The notes under the pieces were generated by a model. That model saw nothing but the letters and a program-made list of their open reading frames with translations, was not told the DNA's origin and ran no database searches. DNA of 64,000 nt from Gorillibacterium timonense (lineage in GTDB: Bacteria > Bacillota > Bacilli > Paenibacillales > NBRC-103111). How positions within the stretch are numbered: the stretch's first letter is position 1; every line of letters starts with the position of its first letter. Positions 43,272-52,070 of the stretch are shown in pieces. The position numbers and the translations under genes were made by a program. The DNA is taken from positions 1,116,001 to 1,180,000 of the forward strand of contig NZ_LN881724.1 in the NCBI RefSeq assembly GCF_001457415.1, given 5' to 3'.

Positions 43272-43685
43272 AGGATCCCTCCTCATGGTTGGTGCGGGCT
43301 CGGTCCAATTCCTCGGGCTTTCCTTCTTGGGTGCGGCCGAAGGCGGCCAACTGAAGACAGCCAAAGAAACGGCGAGGACCGAGCACAGCATGGTTTTGTA
43401 TGAAAGCATAGCGTGCTCCTCCGGACGGTTTAAGGGAAACGGATGCCTCCTTTTGGCAAGAGAACAAGCAGTCCGTTTCTCTCTCGATAGTTTGTCCTGG
43501 AATGCGATTATTATCGGGTCCGGAGAGAGCTCTGGGTTCCGTATCGGATAACAGCCTGCTACTCGTTCACAGATCGGCGTTTATCTCGATTGCGGTTACC
43601 CCTAATCATAGCAGAAATGATGGAAACCAGAAAAGCAAAATGAGGAAAACCCGGGAAAGATGAAGGAAGAGCAAGGTTAGATCAC

Positions 43686-43871
43686 CTAGAAATAAGCTCC
43701 TTGAGTGATCAGGTAGATGAGAAAAGCAAAAGCAATGACAATCATCACAATCGCTGTAATCGCTAGGTAACGTCGCATTGGAGGTTGGATCTTATTCTTG
43801 GACAGGATCAGCACCCCCGCAAAGCAAAAGCACGATATGATAAATGCGGCAGTCGTTCCGGTATCGTTCAA
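43686..43871 (-). CDS. Small two-helix membrane protein
   Basis: A 61-residue protein with two membrane helices: TAAFIISCFCFAGVLIL (about 7-23) and ITAIVMIVIAFAFLIYLI (about 38-55), joined by a basic loop (KNKIQPPMRR). TTG at 43871 is the start, 8 bases after GGAGGTGA; no ATG fits. The family is not recognised. It is transcribed towards pepF but ends 277 bases before the nearer pepF start. Confidence 0.65.
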   Translation of the reverse strand: MNDTGTTAAFIISCFCFAGVLILSKNKIQPPMRRYLAITAIVMIVIAFAFLIYLITQGAYF

Positions 43872-43989
43872 CAGGTTTCACCTCCAGGGACCGAACTATA
43901 GCTGGGAACAAAGCAGAGATGAGGAAGGAAGAGCAGGAAAAGCCCTTTCCGAAGAAAAGGCTTCAGTCTTGTCGATCGGTTCGGCTCCC

Positions 43990-44223
43990 TCAAATTTGCT
44001 TGAAGGATTGAATAAGCGCTTCATACTCTTCGTCGGTTCCGTCGAAACGGTCGCGGGCAAAGCGTTCCTCCACCCAGTTCATCAAGGCCGGCCGGCTGAG
44101 AAAGGTGTGGCAGTCCTCTCCCCATTGGTCCGAAATCTCGCGGACGATGAGGGATTTTCCATTCTCTTCAACGGTCAGCATGTTCCATTTGTCTTTCTTA
44201 TAGATCAAGTGTTTTTTTTGCAC
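43990..44223 (-). CDS. Conserved hypothetical protein, 77 residues
   Basis: Begins (GTG)QKKHLIYKKDKWNML and contains REISDQWGEDCHTFLSRPALMNWVEERF and DEEYEALIQSFKQI. The GTG at 44223 is 8 bases after GGAG. The upstream part of the frame (to 44625) is antisense to the cold-shock gene and is rejected. It is soluble and acidic, with no catalytic motif. It is divergent from the cold-shock gene. The function is unknown. Confidence 0.7.
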   Translation of the reverse strand: MQKKHLIYKKDKWNMLTVEENGKSLIVREISDQWGEDCHTFLSRPALMNWVEERFARDRFDGTDEEYEALIQSFKQI

Positions 44224-44378
44224 GGGGCATTCTCCATTTCCTTGTGAGCATAACGAAGATCGAAGGGATCCTCGCTTGAATGATACCTGATGCCTGGCCG
44301 AAACGCAATCGTCGGAAAACGGGAAGAAGGCAATCCAAGACGACGGGTAGATGTCAGGTTTTTTTTCAATGTTATTGC

Positions 44379-44407
44379 TTGTAACAGGTGGGCGCAGATG
44401 GTATAAT
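44379..44407 (+). promoter_or_regulatory. Cold-shock gene promoter
   Basis: -35 TTGTAA (44379-44384), 17-base spacer, -10 TATAAT (44402-44407). The short leader contains a CGCC/GGCG hairpin just before the ribosome site. Confidence 0.8.
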
Positions 44408-44451
44408 AAGTGCATTCGCCAAGAATGGCGGAATTTTAGGAGGTAGTTAGT

Positions 44452-44649
44452 TTGAAAGGTATCGTTAAATGGTTCAACGCAGAAAAAGGTTACGGTTTCC
44501 TTCAAGTTGAAGGTGGCGAAGACGTATTCGTACACTTCTCCGCAATCCAATCCGAAGGTTTCAAAACCCTCGACGAAGGACAAGAAGTTGAATTCGATAT
44601 TGTCGAAGGCAACCGTGGTCCTCAAGCAGCTAACGTCATCAAATTGTAA
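44452..44649 (+). CDS. csp: Cold-shock protein
   Basis: A 65-residue single CSD domain starting [19 protein letters not shown] with RNP1 (KGYGFLQV, residues 13-20) and RNP2 (VFVHFSAI, residues 26-33). It binds single-stranded nucleic acid and acts as an RNA chaperone. It starts with TTG at 44452 after AGGAGG. Both promoter and terminator are adjacent, so it is monocistronic. Confidence 0.96.
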   Translation: MKGIVKWFNAEKGYGFLQVEGGEDVFVHFSAIQSEGFKTLDEGQEVEFDIVEGNRGPQAANVIKL

Positions 44650-44685
44650 GATTTCCTCTTATAAATTTGTGTGCTAGCGTGTTTG

Positions 44686-44715
44686 GCGGTATCCTCTAGT
44701 GGATACCGCTTTTTA
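44686..44715 (+). terminator. Terminator of the cold-shock gene
   Basis: Perfect 9-bp stem GCGGTATCC / GGATACCGC, six-base loop, then TTTTTA. Confidence 0.92.
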
Positions 44716-44760
44716 TATGGGGATGGGAATGGGGAAATTTTCCATCCATTCAGGTAATCG

Positions 44761-44806
44761 GCTCTTCCGTTTCGAGGCTAAGCTCGAATGGAAGAGCATT
44801 TTTATT
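44761..44806 (+). terminator. Second terminator-like hairpin downstream of csp
   Basis: GCTCTTCC (44761-44768) pairs with GGAAGAGC (44790-44797); the loop contains a further TTCGAG/CTCGAA stem. ATTTTTATT follows. It insulates the next promoter from csp or ends an unseen short transcript. Confidence 0.7.
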
Positions 44807-44814
44807 ATATCTAT

Positions 44815-44830
44815 TGTGATCAGGATCACA
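44815..44830. promoter_or_regulatory. Fnr/Crp-type binding site
   Basis: TGTGATCAGGATCACA is a perfect TGTGA-N6-TCACA palindrome (the dyad extends to TTGTGATC-AG-GATCACAA), the consensus of Bacillus Fnr sites. A TACCTT hexamer at 44852 lies at class-II activator distance. Downstream is the PAS-fragment gene. Binding is a prediction. Confidence 0.65.
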
Positions 44831-44948
44831 AAGATGCGGTATGGCTCATGCTACCTTGATATTGAGAATGGTTCTCGTTAAGCGGTATTAATGGAAGATT
44901 GCGGGGAGAGACTGCGATGGATCGGTATGTGAGCATGAAGGAAACGAT

Positions 44949-45278
44949 TTGACATTCATTGACGAGAACAATGTGGTCCGATATTTCTCACACGGCAAGG
45001 AAAGAATCTTTGCACGCACGAAGGCGGTCATTGGCCGGACAGTGCAGAACTGTCACCCGCCTCAAAGCGTTCACGTAGTGGAAAAGCTACTCGAGGATTT
45101 CAAGTCTGGTCGCAAGGATGCAGAGGATTTTTGGATCGCTCTCGGTGAAAAGATGGTATATATCCGGTATTTTGCCGTCCGCGATGAGGAGGGGCATTAT
45201 CGGGGAACTCTGGAATTTACACAGAATATCACCCCGATCCGCGCCTTGGAAGGGCAGAAACGTATTCTGTCTGAATGA
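44949..45278 (+). CDS. Truncated PAS-domain protein (C-terminal part of DUF438-type proteins)
   Basis: A 109-residue frame from TTG at 44949, AAGGAA six bases before it. TFIDENNVVRYFSHGKERIF, VIGRTVQNCHPPQSVHVVEKLL, FWIALGEKMVYIRYFAVRDEEG and GTLEFTQNITPIR match the PAS domain that ends DUF438/hemerythrin-type proteins (about 400 residues); the DUF438 and hemerythrin-like portions are absent. An ATG frame at 44917-44952 (11 residues, good ribosome site) ends in a TGA that overlaps the TTG (TTGA), so either translation is coupled or a one-base deletion split a slightly longer protein. The upstream Fnr site suggests oxygen- or NO-linked control. It may be a stand-alone PAS sensor or a decayed gene. 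Confidence 0.65.
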   Translation: MTFIDENNVVRYFSHGKERIFARTKAVIGRTVQNCHPPQSVHVVEKLLEDFKSGRKDAEDFWIALGEKMVYIRYFAVRDEEGHYRGTLEFTQNITPIRALEGQKRILSE

Positions 45279-45335
45279 TGGACCTATCCGTTCTTTGCCA
45301 TGACCAGATCTAATTTATCGTCAACAAGACACCTG

Positions 45336-45370
45336 AACGCTGTCGTCATTCCGAGACGACAGCGTTTTTT
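45336..45370 (+). terminator. Terminator after PAS gene
   Basis: Perfect 12-bp stem AACGCTGTCGTC / GACGACAGCGTT with seven-base loop and a T-run. Confidence 0.92.
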
Positions 45371-45503
45371 ATTCAAAATGAGAAAAGAGAGTTTGTGATA
45401 GTCGGACAAGCACAAGCCGATTTTCATCGCGATTTATCCTTCCAAGTTCTCGTTAGTTTTCCTGATGAATACCTTGTCAATATCTCCATGTGAAAAAATA
45501 ATC

Positions 45504-45532
45504 TTGACAACATCTAGATTATCCCATAAGTT
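45504..45532 (+). promoter_or_regulatory. Probable oppA promoter
   Basis: Perfect -35 TTGACA (45504-45509), 17-base spacer, weak -10 TAAGTT (45527-45532). Downstream, CGACAGG (45545-45551) and CCTGTCG (45570-45576) form an inverted repeat in the leader. The remainder of the 355-base gap between the PAS gene and oppA shows nothing else I can name. Confidence 0.55.
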
Positions 45533-45633
45533 TAAATTTAAATCCGACAGGATTGGTATTGTAAGAAAACCTGTCGTGATCTTTGTATCAAAGAGAGAGA
45601 TACAAAACTATTACGAATTTGTGGAGGGGTAAG

Positions 45634-47406
45634 ATGAAAAGGAAGTCGCTTGGAATCGTAAGTTTGATAATTGCCGCTACTATGCTGTTCACAGCTTGCA
45701 ACAGCAACAGCTCGAAGCCGTCGGAATCGGCCAGCGGATCACCTGAGGCTAGCACCGCGCCTTCCGCTTCGGCATCAGCAGCACCGTCAGCAACCGCCGC
45801 AACCGTTGAGAAAGACCCCGATCAAACGCTTCGCCTTGTTTTCCTGGAACCGGAATCTCTGGATCCGAACGCTGCTTATGATACCGGAACGTTCTCCATT
45901 CTGAACGCCACCCAAGAAGGGCTCGTTCGGGCGAAGAACACCGGCGGTGCCGACGAAATCGTTCCGGCCGGCGCGGAAAAATGGGAGACCTCTGCTGATG
46001 GTCTCACATGGACCTTCCACCTGAGAGACTTCAACTGGACTGACGGCAAGCCGGTTACGGCTCAGCACTACGTCGACTCGGTCATTCGTCTCTTGACGAA
46101 AGACAACGCCTTCCCTTATGCGTACTTCGGCTACGATATCAAGAACGGCGAAGCCTTCAACCTGGGCAATGCCAAGGCTGAAGACGTAGGCGTTAAGGCC
46201 CTTGACGACAAGACCCTGCAATTTACTTTGGAAAGACCCGTACCGTTTTTCCTTTCCAAGCTCGAATACCCTGTTTTCTATCCGGTTCGTCTTGATGTCA
46301 TCCAAGCCGGTGGAGAAAACTGGGCCAGCGATCCTGCTAAGCAAGTCTACAGTGGTCCTTACACCATCAAAGAATGGGTGAAGAACAACAGCATCACCCT
46401 GGACAAGAATCCGAAGTACTGGGATGCAGATAACACCTCGATCACCTCGGTTGTTATGAATGACATTCCTGAGTTCGCTACCCAAGCTCAATTGTTTGAA
46501 TCCCAACAGTTGGACGTAACGGGTTCCTTGCAAGAATATGTAGCCAAGTGGAAACAAGATGCGGCTAACGGCAAGTTTGTCGGCATCAGCGGAGACACCC
46601 CGCTTACCGGGTTCATGGCCTTCAACCAGAAGACCGGCGGACCGAGCGGCATCCTCAAGAACGTCAAGATTCGCGAAGCCCTCTCGCTCGCTTTCGATCG
46701 CAACGAGCTGGTCACCGCTATCTACGGACGTTACAGCCCTGCTTATGGCTTTGTACCTAAAACCTTGGCAAGCGGCTCGGTTGACTATCGGACGACCGTA
46801 CCGGAGCCTCTCAAAGCGCTTGCCGACCAATACGAGAACAAACCGGAAGAACTGCAAAAGCTGTTCCATGAAGGTCTGAAGGAACTCGGTAAAGACACGG
46901 CCAACCTGAAGGACATCAAGCTGACCTTCATTACGACCGGAACGGGTGCTACCGACAAGCAAAGACAAGAATGGTGGAAACAACAATTCGAGAAGAACCT
47001 CGGAATCACGGTTGACATGAAAGTATTCGGCGACACCAAGCTGTACAACCAAGCCAAGAACGCTTGGGAATTTGACATCATGACTTCTGGCTGGATCGGC
47101 GACTACAATGATCCGCTGACCTTCCTTGACATGTGGGTTACGGACGGCGGCAATAACTATTCGAGCTACAGCAACCCCGAATATGACAAGCTGCTCAAGG
47201 ATCTGAGCACGGTCACGGATGAAGCGCAACGTCTCGATATTTACAAGAAGCTGGAACAAAAGCTCGTTGCGGAAGACTTCGGTATCACCCCGACCTACTA
47301 CGGAGATACTCAACGCTTCGTACAGAATTACGTGAAGGACTTCTACTTCCCGATTTTCGGGCCGGTCTACGACTGGACGAAGGCTTACATCGCGAAACGC
47401 AATTAA
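45634..47406 (+). CDS. oppA: Oligopeptide ABC transporter substrate-binding lipoprotein
   Basis: A 590-residue SBP_bac_5 lipoprotein. The signal peptide ends at LFTAC (C22), followed by a Ser/Ala/Pro linker (about 25-60). The mature part has LRLVFLEPESLDPNAAYDTG, EGLVRAKNTG, WTFHLRDFNWTDGKPVTAQHYVDS and VKIREALSLAFDRNELV, all typical of OppA/DppE. GGAGGGGTAAG precedes the ATG at 45634. It heads a five-gene importer operon; a hairpin after it probably raises its level over the membrane subunits. It captures peptides at the outer membrane face. Confidence 0.95.
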   Translation: MKRKSLGIVSLIIAATMLFTACNSNSSKPSESASGSPEASTAPSASASAAPSATAATVEKDPDQTLRLVFLEPESLDPNAAYDTGTFSILNATQEGLVRAKNTGGADEIVPAGAEKWETSADGLTWTFHLRDFNWTDGKPVTAQHYVDSVIRLLTKDNAFPYAYFGYDIKNGEAFNLGNAKAEDVGVKALDDKTLQFTLERPVPFFLSKLEYPVFYPVRLDVIQAGGENWASDPAKQVYSGPYTIKEWVKNNSITLDKNPKYWDADNTSITSVVMNDIPEFATQAQLFESQQLDVTGSLQEYVAKWKQDAANGKFVGISGDTPLTGFMAFNQKTGGPSGILKNVKIREALSLAFDRNELVTAIYGRYSPAYGFVPKTLASGSVDYRTTVPEPLKALADQYENKPEELQKLFHEGLKELGKDTANLKDIKLTFITTGTGATDKQRQEWWKQQFEKNLGITVDMKVFGDTKLYNQAKNAWEFDIMTSGWIGDYNDPLTFLDMWVTDGGNNYSSYSNPEYDKLLKDLSTVTDEAQRLDIYKKLEQKLVAEDFGITPTYYGDTQRFVQNYVKDFYFPIFGPVYDWTKAYIAKRN

Positions 47407-47482
47407 TCGATTAGGGAAACGAAATTCAGCCTCTTCAAAGCAAGAACTTTTCAACATTGCATGAACGTATAAGCCTTACACA

Positions 47483-47519
47483 GCAGGTATGCGTGTCGTT
47501 CTCTGACGCGCATACCTGC
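47483..47519 (+). terminator. Intercistronic hairpin between oppA and oppB
   Basis: GCAGGTATGCG (47483-47493) pairs perfectly with CGCATACCTGC (47509-47519) with an additional GTC/GAC inside; no T-run. Such hairpins give partial termination or protect oppA mRNA. Confidence 0.65.
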
Positions 47520-47551
47520 ATCGTGTATGGAGCTTCGATGGAGGATAACTT

Positions 47552-48505
47552 ATGGCCCGATATCTAACCCGCCGATTATTGCAAATGATACTGACCTTGT
47601 TCATTATTACGACGGCCACATTCTTTTTACTGTCTGCTATACCCGGTGATCCGTTGACAGAAAAGGTAGCGAAGCTGCCGCCTAACATCAAGGCGGAAAT
47701 GTATAAGAAGTATGGATACGATCGCCCTGTCGTCGAACGGTACTACAAAGCGATGAAGGGCATCATCACCCGAGGAGACTTCGGCCAATCCGTTGTCTAT
47801 CCCGGACAGACGATGCAAAGCATCATCAAGGAAAAGCTGCCGGTATCCGCACGTTTGGGTATTCAACAGGCGCTGGTCGGAGTAACGGTAGGCTTGTTGC
47901 TAGGCATTATCGCTGCTATGAAACGCGGCTCGTGGGCGGATCATATGATCGTTACGTTATCGATGGTTTTGATCTCGACCCCGACTCTGGTGTGCGCATT
48001 GCTCATTCAGAAGTATTTAGCCGGATCGTATTTCCCGATTATCGGCTGGCCCAAGGGGCAGAATTTGTGGTTTGGCGGCTGGAAATACACGATTTTGCCC
48101 ACCCTTTCCGGATGCCTGGGGTATATTGCTTCTTATTCTCGGCTGATGAAGACCTCTATGTTGGACTCCGTCAATCAGGATTATATCTTGACGGCAAGAG
48201 CCAAGGGCTTGTCTGAAACGAAAATTGTTTTCCGGCATGTACTGCGCAACTCGTTCATCCCGATTGTGACTATTCTTCCCTTGACGATCGCCTTCGTCAT
48301 CACGGGCTCTTTCTTTATTGAACGCGTGTATTCGATTCCTGGCATCGGTTTGTACTTCATCGGGGCCGTAACCGGCAGAGACGTGCCGATTATTATGGGA
48401 GAGACCGTGCTGCTCACGATCATCTATCTTGTCGTCATCTTTTTCACCGACATCCTGTACACCATAGTCGATCCCAGAATCCGAATCCTTGGAACCAAAA
48501 GATAG
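47552..48505 (+). CDS. oppB: Oligopeptide ABC transporter permease OppB
   Basis: A 317-residue permease with six membrane helices: RYLTRRLLQMILTLFIITT start, FFLLSAIPGDPLTEKV (family N-terminal motif) and the EAA loop TARAKGLSETKIVFRHVLRN (about 211-230) that contacts OppD/OppF. GATGGAGGATAACTT precedes the ATG. It is the first membrane component of the operon. Confidence 0.95.
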   Translation: MARYLTRRLLQMILTLFIITTATFFLLSAIPGDPLTEKVAKLPPNIKAEMYKKYGYDRPVVERYYKAMKGIITRGDFGQSVVYPGQTMQSIIKEKLPVSARLGIQQALVGVTVGLLLGIIAAMKRGSWADHMIVTLSMVLISTPTLVCALLIQKYLAGSYFPIIGWPKGQNLWFGGWKYTILPTLSGCLGYIASYSRLMKTSMLDSVNQDYILTARAKGLSETKIVFRHVLRNSFIPIVTILPLTIAFVITGSFFIERVYSIPGIGLYFIGAVTGRDVPIIMGETVLLTIIYLVVIFFTDILYTIVDPRIRILGTKR

Positions 48506-48515
48506 GAGAGAACTC

Positions 48516-49430
48516 ATGACGATTAACGAGGATATGATTCGTAAAGTGGATAGGAATACCCTGATGTCCGACCAGATTGTCAGGGAAAATATCTCGTATT
48601 GGCAGGATGCTTGGAGAAGACTGCGGAGAAATCCGGTGGCGATGGCTTCGCTTGTTGTTCTGTTCCTGATTCTTTGCTATGCGATTCTCGGACCTATCAT
48701 CCGAGGAGCCGACTATATTACGATTGCCGCCAAATACAAGAACACGAAACCCAACGGAACATTCTGGTTCGGTGCAGATTCACTGGGGCGCGATCTGTTC
48801 TCTCGTGTGGCGATCGGCACACGAATCTCTGTTTCCGTTGCGATTGCCGCCAGCTTAGTGCAGATTGTAGTGGGCTGCATATACGGCGGAGTGATGGCTT
48901 ATTTCGGCGGTATCGTCGATGAAATCATGATGCGAATTATCGAAGTTCTGAACAGCATCCCTTCCTTGATCATCACCATTCTGATCATGATTCTGCTCGG
49001 CAACGGGATGATTCCACTCTTGATCGCACTCTGCATCGCTTCCTGGACGGGAACCGCCCGAATGATTCGCGGCCAGGTCATGCAATTGAGAGAAAGCGAA
49101 TATGTGCTCGCGGCGCAAACGCTCGGAGCCTCTCATACGAGAGTCATCGGCAAGCATTTGCTGCCGAATACCCTCGGCCTCTTGATCTTGAATGCATCGA
49201 CGAGCATACCGGCGGTCATATTCGATGAAACGGTATTGTCCTTCCTCGGAATCGGGGTTCAGCCACCGAAGTTCAGTCTGGGTACGCTCATTTCGCTTGG
49301 ACAAGATATGATGTCCTTTTATCCTTATCAGTTGCTGTATCCGGCGGGCATCCTATGTCTCATGGTCCTCGCATTCAATTTGTTCGGAGAAGGTTTGAGA
49401 GATGCGCTTGACCCCAAGCTTCGCAACTAG
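48516..49430 (+). CDS. oppC: Oligopeptide ABC transporter permease OppC
   Basis: A 304-residue permease with six helices, including the FWFGADSLGRDLFSRVAIGTRIS motif region (LGRDLFSR) and the EAA loop LAAQTLGASHTRVIGKHLLP. AGGAGAGAACTC places the start at 48516; an in-frame ATG 27 bases upstream lies within oppB and is rejected. Together with OppB it forms the channel. Confidence 0.95.
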   Translation: MTINEDMIRKVDRNTLMSDQIVRENISYWQDAWRRLRRNPVAMASLVVLFLILCYAILGPIIRGADYITIAAKYKNTKPNGTFWFGADSLGRDLFSRVAIGTRISVSVAIAASLVQIVVGCIYGGVMAYFGGIVDEIMMRIIEVLNSIPSLIITILIMILLGNGMIPLLIALCIASWTGTARMIRGQVMQLRESEYVLAAQTLGASHTRVIGKHLLPNTLGLLILNASTSIPAVIFDETVLSFLGIGVQPPKFSLGTLISLGQDMMSFYPYQLLYPAGILCLMVLAFNLFGEGLRDALDPKLRN

Positions 49431-49442
49431 GAGAGAAGATGC

Positions 49443-50471
49443 ATGGAAAAAATGCTGCAGATAAAAAAATTGGCTGTGTCCTACCATACGTATGCAGGTG
49501 AGGTACAAGCCGTAAGAGGAATTTCCTTTGACGTGCTCAAAGGAGAAACCGTCGCGATTGTCGGAGAGTCCGGCTGCGGCAAAAGCGTCACTGCCAGGGC
49601 AATTATGGGATTGATCCAGAAGCCCCAGGGTGAAGTCAAGCCGGGGAGCCAGATTCTATACAAAGATCAAGATATTGCGAAGATGTCCCGCAGAGAACTG
49701 CGCCGCTACCGAGGGAAAGAGAGCGCCATTATCTTTCAGGATGCGTTATCGTCGCTGAACCCGACCATGAAGGTGGGGAAACAAATCGTAGAGGGCCTGA
49801 CGGCTCATTCGAAGATCAGTCGATCGGAAGCTCGCGGCAAGGCGCTTGATCTGCTGTCCAAGGTGGGGATTCCTAATCCTGAGAAGCGGATCAACCAGTA
49901 CCCCCATCAGTTTTCCGGAGGAATGCGCCAGCGTGTCATGATTGCCATAGCTCTCGCCTGCAATCCCAATCTGCTGATTGCGGACGAACCGACGACTGCG
50001 CTCGATGTGACGATCCAGGCGCAAATTCTTTTGCTGATCAAGAAATTGCAAAAGGAGCTGGGTTCCTCGGTCATCATGATCACGCATGACCTCGGAGTCG
50101 TCGCGAATATGGCGGATCGGATTGTGGTCATGTACGCCGGTAGAATCGTGGAGGCGGGGACGGCGGAAGATATCTTCTACGAACCCAAGCATCCTTATAC
50201 TGTTGCCCTTTTGAATGCGGTGCCGAAAATTTCGGACGAGGATGAAATCGCGGAGCTGGAAGCGATCCCGGGCACGCCGCCTGATCTCATTGCTCCTCCG
50301 ATCGGATGCAGCTTCGCAGCCCGCTGCAAGCATTGTATGGAAATTTGCGTTTCCCACGATCCGGAACAGATTGAATTCGCAGGAGAGCATCGTGCTTCCT
50401 GCTGGCTTCATCACCCGGATGTGATAGCACTGCTGAAGAAACCGCAGCTGGAGGGCGCAAACCATGAATGA
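49443..50471 (+). CDS. oppD: Oligopeptide ABC transporter ATPase OppD
   Basis: A 342-residue ATPase: Walker A GESGCGKS (about 40-47), signature [19 protein letters not shown], Walker [16 protein letters not shown]-loop ITHDLG, and the OppD/F C-terminal Cys-rich oligopeptide domain ([20 protein letters not shown]), which in homologues can hold an Fe-S cluster. It overlaps oppF by eight bases. Confidence 0.95.
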   Translation: MEKMLQIKKLAVSYHTYAGEVQAVRGISFDVLKGETVAIVGESGCGKSVTARAIMGLIQKPQGEVKPGSQILYKDQDIAKMSRRELRRYRGKESAIIFQDALSSLNPTMKVGKQIVEGLTAHSKISRSEARGKALDLLSKVGIPNPEKRINQYPHQFSGGMRQRVMIAIALACNPNLLIADEPTTALDVTIQAQILLLIKKLQKELGSSVIMITHDLGVVANMADRIVVMYAGRIVEAGTAEDIFYEPKHPYTVALLNAVPKISDEDEIAELEAIPGTPPDLIAPPIGCSFAARCKHCMEICVSHDPEQIEFAGEHRASCWLHHPDVIALLKKPQLEGANHE

Positions 50472-51423
50472 ACCGATCCTTGAAGTCAATCATTTGAAAA
50501 AGTATTTCAAAGTGGGAAGAAAAGCCGAGTTGAAGGCCGTTGACGATGTTTCCTTTGCGATCCGAAGCGGAGAAACCTTGGGTTTGGTAGGCGAATCGGG
50601 CTGCGGGAAAACGACCTGCGGACGGACCTGTATCGGCATGTATGAGAAGACTGGCGGCAGTGTGCTGTACAAGGGCAAGGATGTCCACGTCGAGAAGAAA
50701 CAACATCCGCTCGCTCTTTCGAAGGATGTCCAAATGATCTTTCAGGACCCGTATGCCTCGCTCAATCCGCGCATGACGGTCGGAGACATTATCGCCGAAG
50801 GGATCGACGTTCACGGATTGGCAGCGAATTCCAAAGATCGCAAGGAACAGATCATGGAGCTGCTGAATCTAGTCGGCTTAAATAAAGAGCATGCTAATCG
50901 GTTTGCCCATGAATTCTCCGGGGGACAAAGGCAGCGGATCGGGATCGCCCGAGCGCTTGCCGTCGATCCGAGATTCATTCTGTGCGACGAGCCGATATCC
51001 GCACTCGACGTGTCCATCCAGGCGCAAATCGTGAACTTGCTGGTCAAGCTTCAGCGGGAGAGAGGGCTCACCTATCTCTTCATTGCGCATGACCTGTCCA
51101 TGGTCAAGCACATCTCTCATCGGGTCGGCGTCATGTATCTGGGTGCCCTTGCAGAGATCGGGCCTTCTCGGGAGCTGTACCGCAAACCGCTTCACCCTTA
51201 TACCCAGGCCTTGCTGTCTGCAGTGCCCGTCGCTGATCCGAAAGTGGAAAAGAGCCGCGAGATTATCGTTCTGGACGGCGAAGTTCCCAGTCCGATCAAT
51301 CCGCCGGAGGGATGCCGCTTCAGGGATCGGTGCAAGCTGGCGATGCCGATCTGCAGTGAGATTACGCCAAAGCTGAAGGAAGTTGCCCCTGACCACTCCG
51401 TCGCATGCCATTTGTACAACTAA
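50464..51423 (+). CDS. oppF: Oligopeptide ABC transporter ATPase OppF
   Basis: A 319-residue ATPase: Walker A GESGCGKT, signature FSGGQRQRIGIARALAVDP, Walker B FILCDEPISALDVS, H-loop IAHDLS, and the C-terminal Cys motif GCRFRDRCKLAMPICSE. It starts eight bases before the oppD stop, so the two ATPases are made in a coupled manner and form the OppD-OppF heterodimer. Confidence 0.95.
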   Translation: MNEPILEVNHLKKYFKVGRKAELKAVDDVSFAIRSGETLGLVGESGCGKTTCGRTCIGMYEKTGGSVLYKGKDVHVEKKQHPLALSKDVQMIFQDPYASLNPRMTVGDIIAEGIDVHGLAANSKDRKEQIMELLNLVGLNKEHANRFAHEFSGGQRQRIGIARALAVDPRFILCDEPISALDVSIQAQIVNLLVKLQRERGLTYLFIAHDLSMVKHISHRVGVMYLGALAEIGPSRELYRKPLHPYTQALLSAVPVADPKVEKSREIIVLDGEVPSPINPPEGCRFRDRCKLAMPICSEITPKLKEVAPDHSVACHLYN

Positions 51424-51477
51424 TCGTGAGTCCTTCGTGCGGATGCGTATCAGCATCTCGAATGGAAGGGGAACTAT

Positions 51478-51828
51478 ATGAGCAAGATTAAGAACTATTT
51501 GCATGACCTTCTCCTGATTGTGGCGGTGACGGTAGTTGGAGCCGGCGTTCTTTCTCTGATTGCCATCGTCATAACCTTGGCCATAAAGGGAAGGGATCCC
51601 GTAAGCTTGATGGAAAGTGCACGCGGGATTTTGTTCCTAGCGGGCAGTCTGGGGCTGTTTCTTTCCTCGCTCTTCTTGATCCGAAGGCAGAAGGAAATGA
51701 GGCTGAAATTCGAACATCAATGGCAGGCGAAATTTAAAGTGCTTCGCCCCCTGCCTGTTCTTCTTCTGGCAAGCGCAGGGCTCCTCTCCTCTGGAGCCCT
51801 TTGGGATCTGGTATTGTTTTATCGGTAA
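51478..51828 (+). CDS. Small membrane protein after oppF
   Basis: A 116-residue protein with three membrane helices (LHDLLLIVAVTVVGAGVLSLIAIVITLAI split as about 9-36, ARGILFLAGSLGLFLSSLFLI about 47-64, LPVLLLASAGLLSSGALWDLVL about 91-112) and basic loops. AATGGAAGGGGAACTAT precedes the ATG. Only 54 bases separate it from oppF, so it may be co-transcribed with the importer. The family is not recognised. Confidence 0.75.
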   Translation: MSKIKNYLHDLLLIVAVTVVGAGVLSLIAIVITLAIKGRDPVSLMESARGILFLAGSLGLFLSSLFLIRRQKEMRLKFEHQWQAKFKVLRPLPVLLLASAGLLSSGALWDLVLFYR

Positions 51829-51841
51829 CAGCAGTGAACGC

Positions 51842-51900
51842 ATCCTCCTCTGATCACAGAGATGGCTCGTTTTCCATCGCTTGGATAGGAGGAGGATTTT
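51842..51900 (+). terminator. Probable terminator of the opp operon
   Basis: ATCCTCCTC (51842-51850) pairs perfectly with GAGGAGGAT (51889-51897), followed by TTT; the loop is long (38 bases), so the call is moderate. Confidence 0.5.
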
Positions 51901-51982
51901 CGGTTCCTGCTCGCATTAGCATTCTTCCACTAAGGTGAACGCGTTCGCTTTGTTTGAAGATTAGCCTATTGGCAAATATCCT

Positions 51983-52070
51983 TTGTCGTGATAAATTAAA
52001 CGAATAGACTTAAGGTGTTTTGTCCCCGTGTCGGGAGCTTACGTTCACAGCTCTAGATGGGGCTTTTCTT
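51983..52070 (+). promoter_or_regulatory. Promoter and structured leader upstream of ytpB
   Basis: -35 TTGTCG (51983-51988) and -10 TAGACT (52005-52010) at 16 bases. Just downstream, CCCC (52024-52027) pairs with GGGG (52059-52062) around an inner GAGCT/AGCTC stem (52035-52039 with 52049-52053), followed by CTTTTCTT. It may be a leader attenuator or the end of a short RNA. The gap 51829-52184 otherwise holds only the preceding terminator. Confidence 0.4.

Noticed and set aside
44224..44625. N-terminal extension of the 77-residue gene antisense to csp
   Set aside because: It would run through the csp promoter and coding region; the GTG at 44223 has its own ribosome site.
44863..44877. TGAGAATGGTTCTCG as a Fur box
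   Set aside because: Matches only about 10 of 14 consensus positions; a GAGAA/TTCTC dyad of this size can occur by chance.
45787..47457. Long antisense frame (556 codons) across oppA
   Set aside because: Shadow of oppA; no start context.
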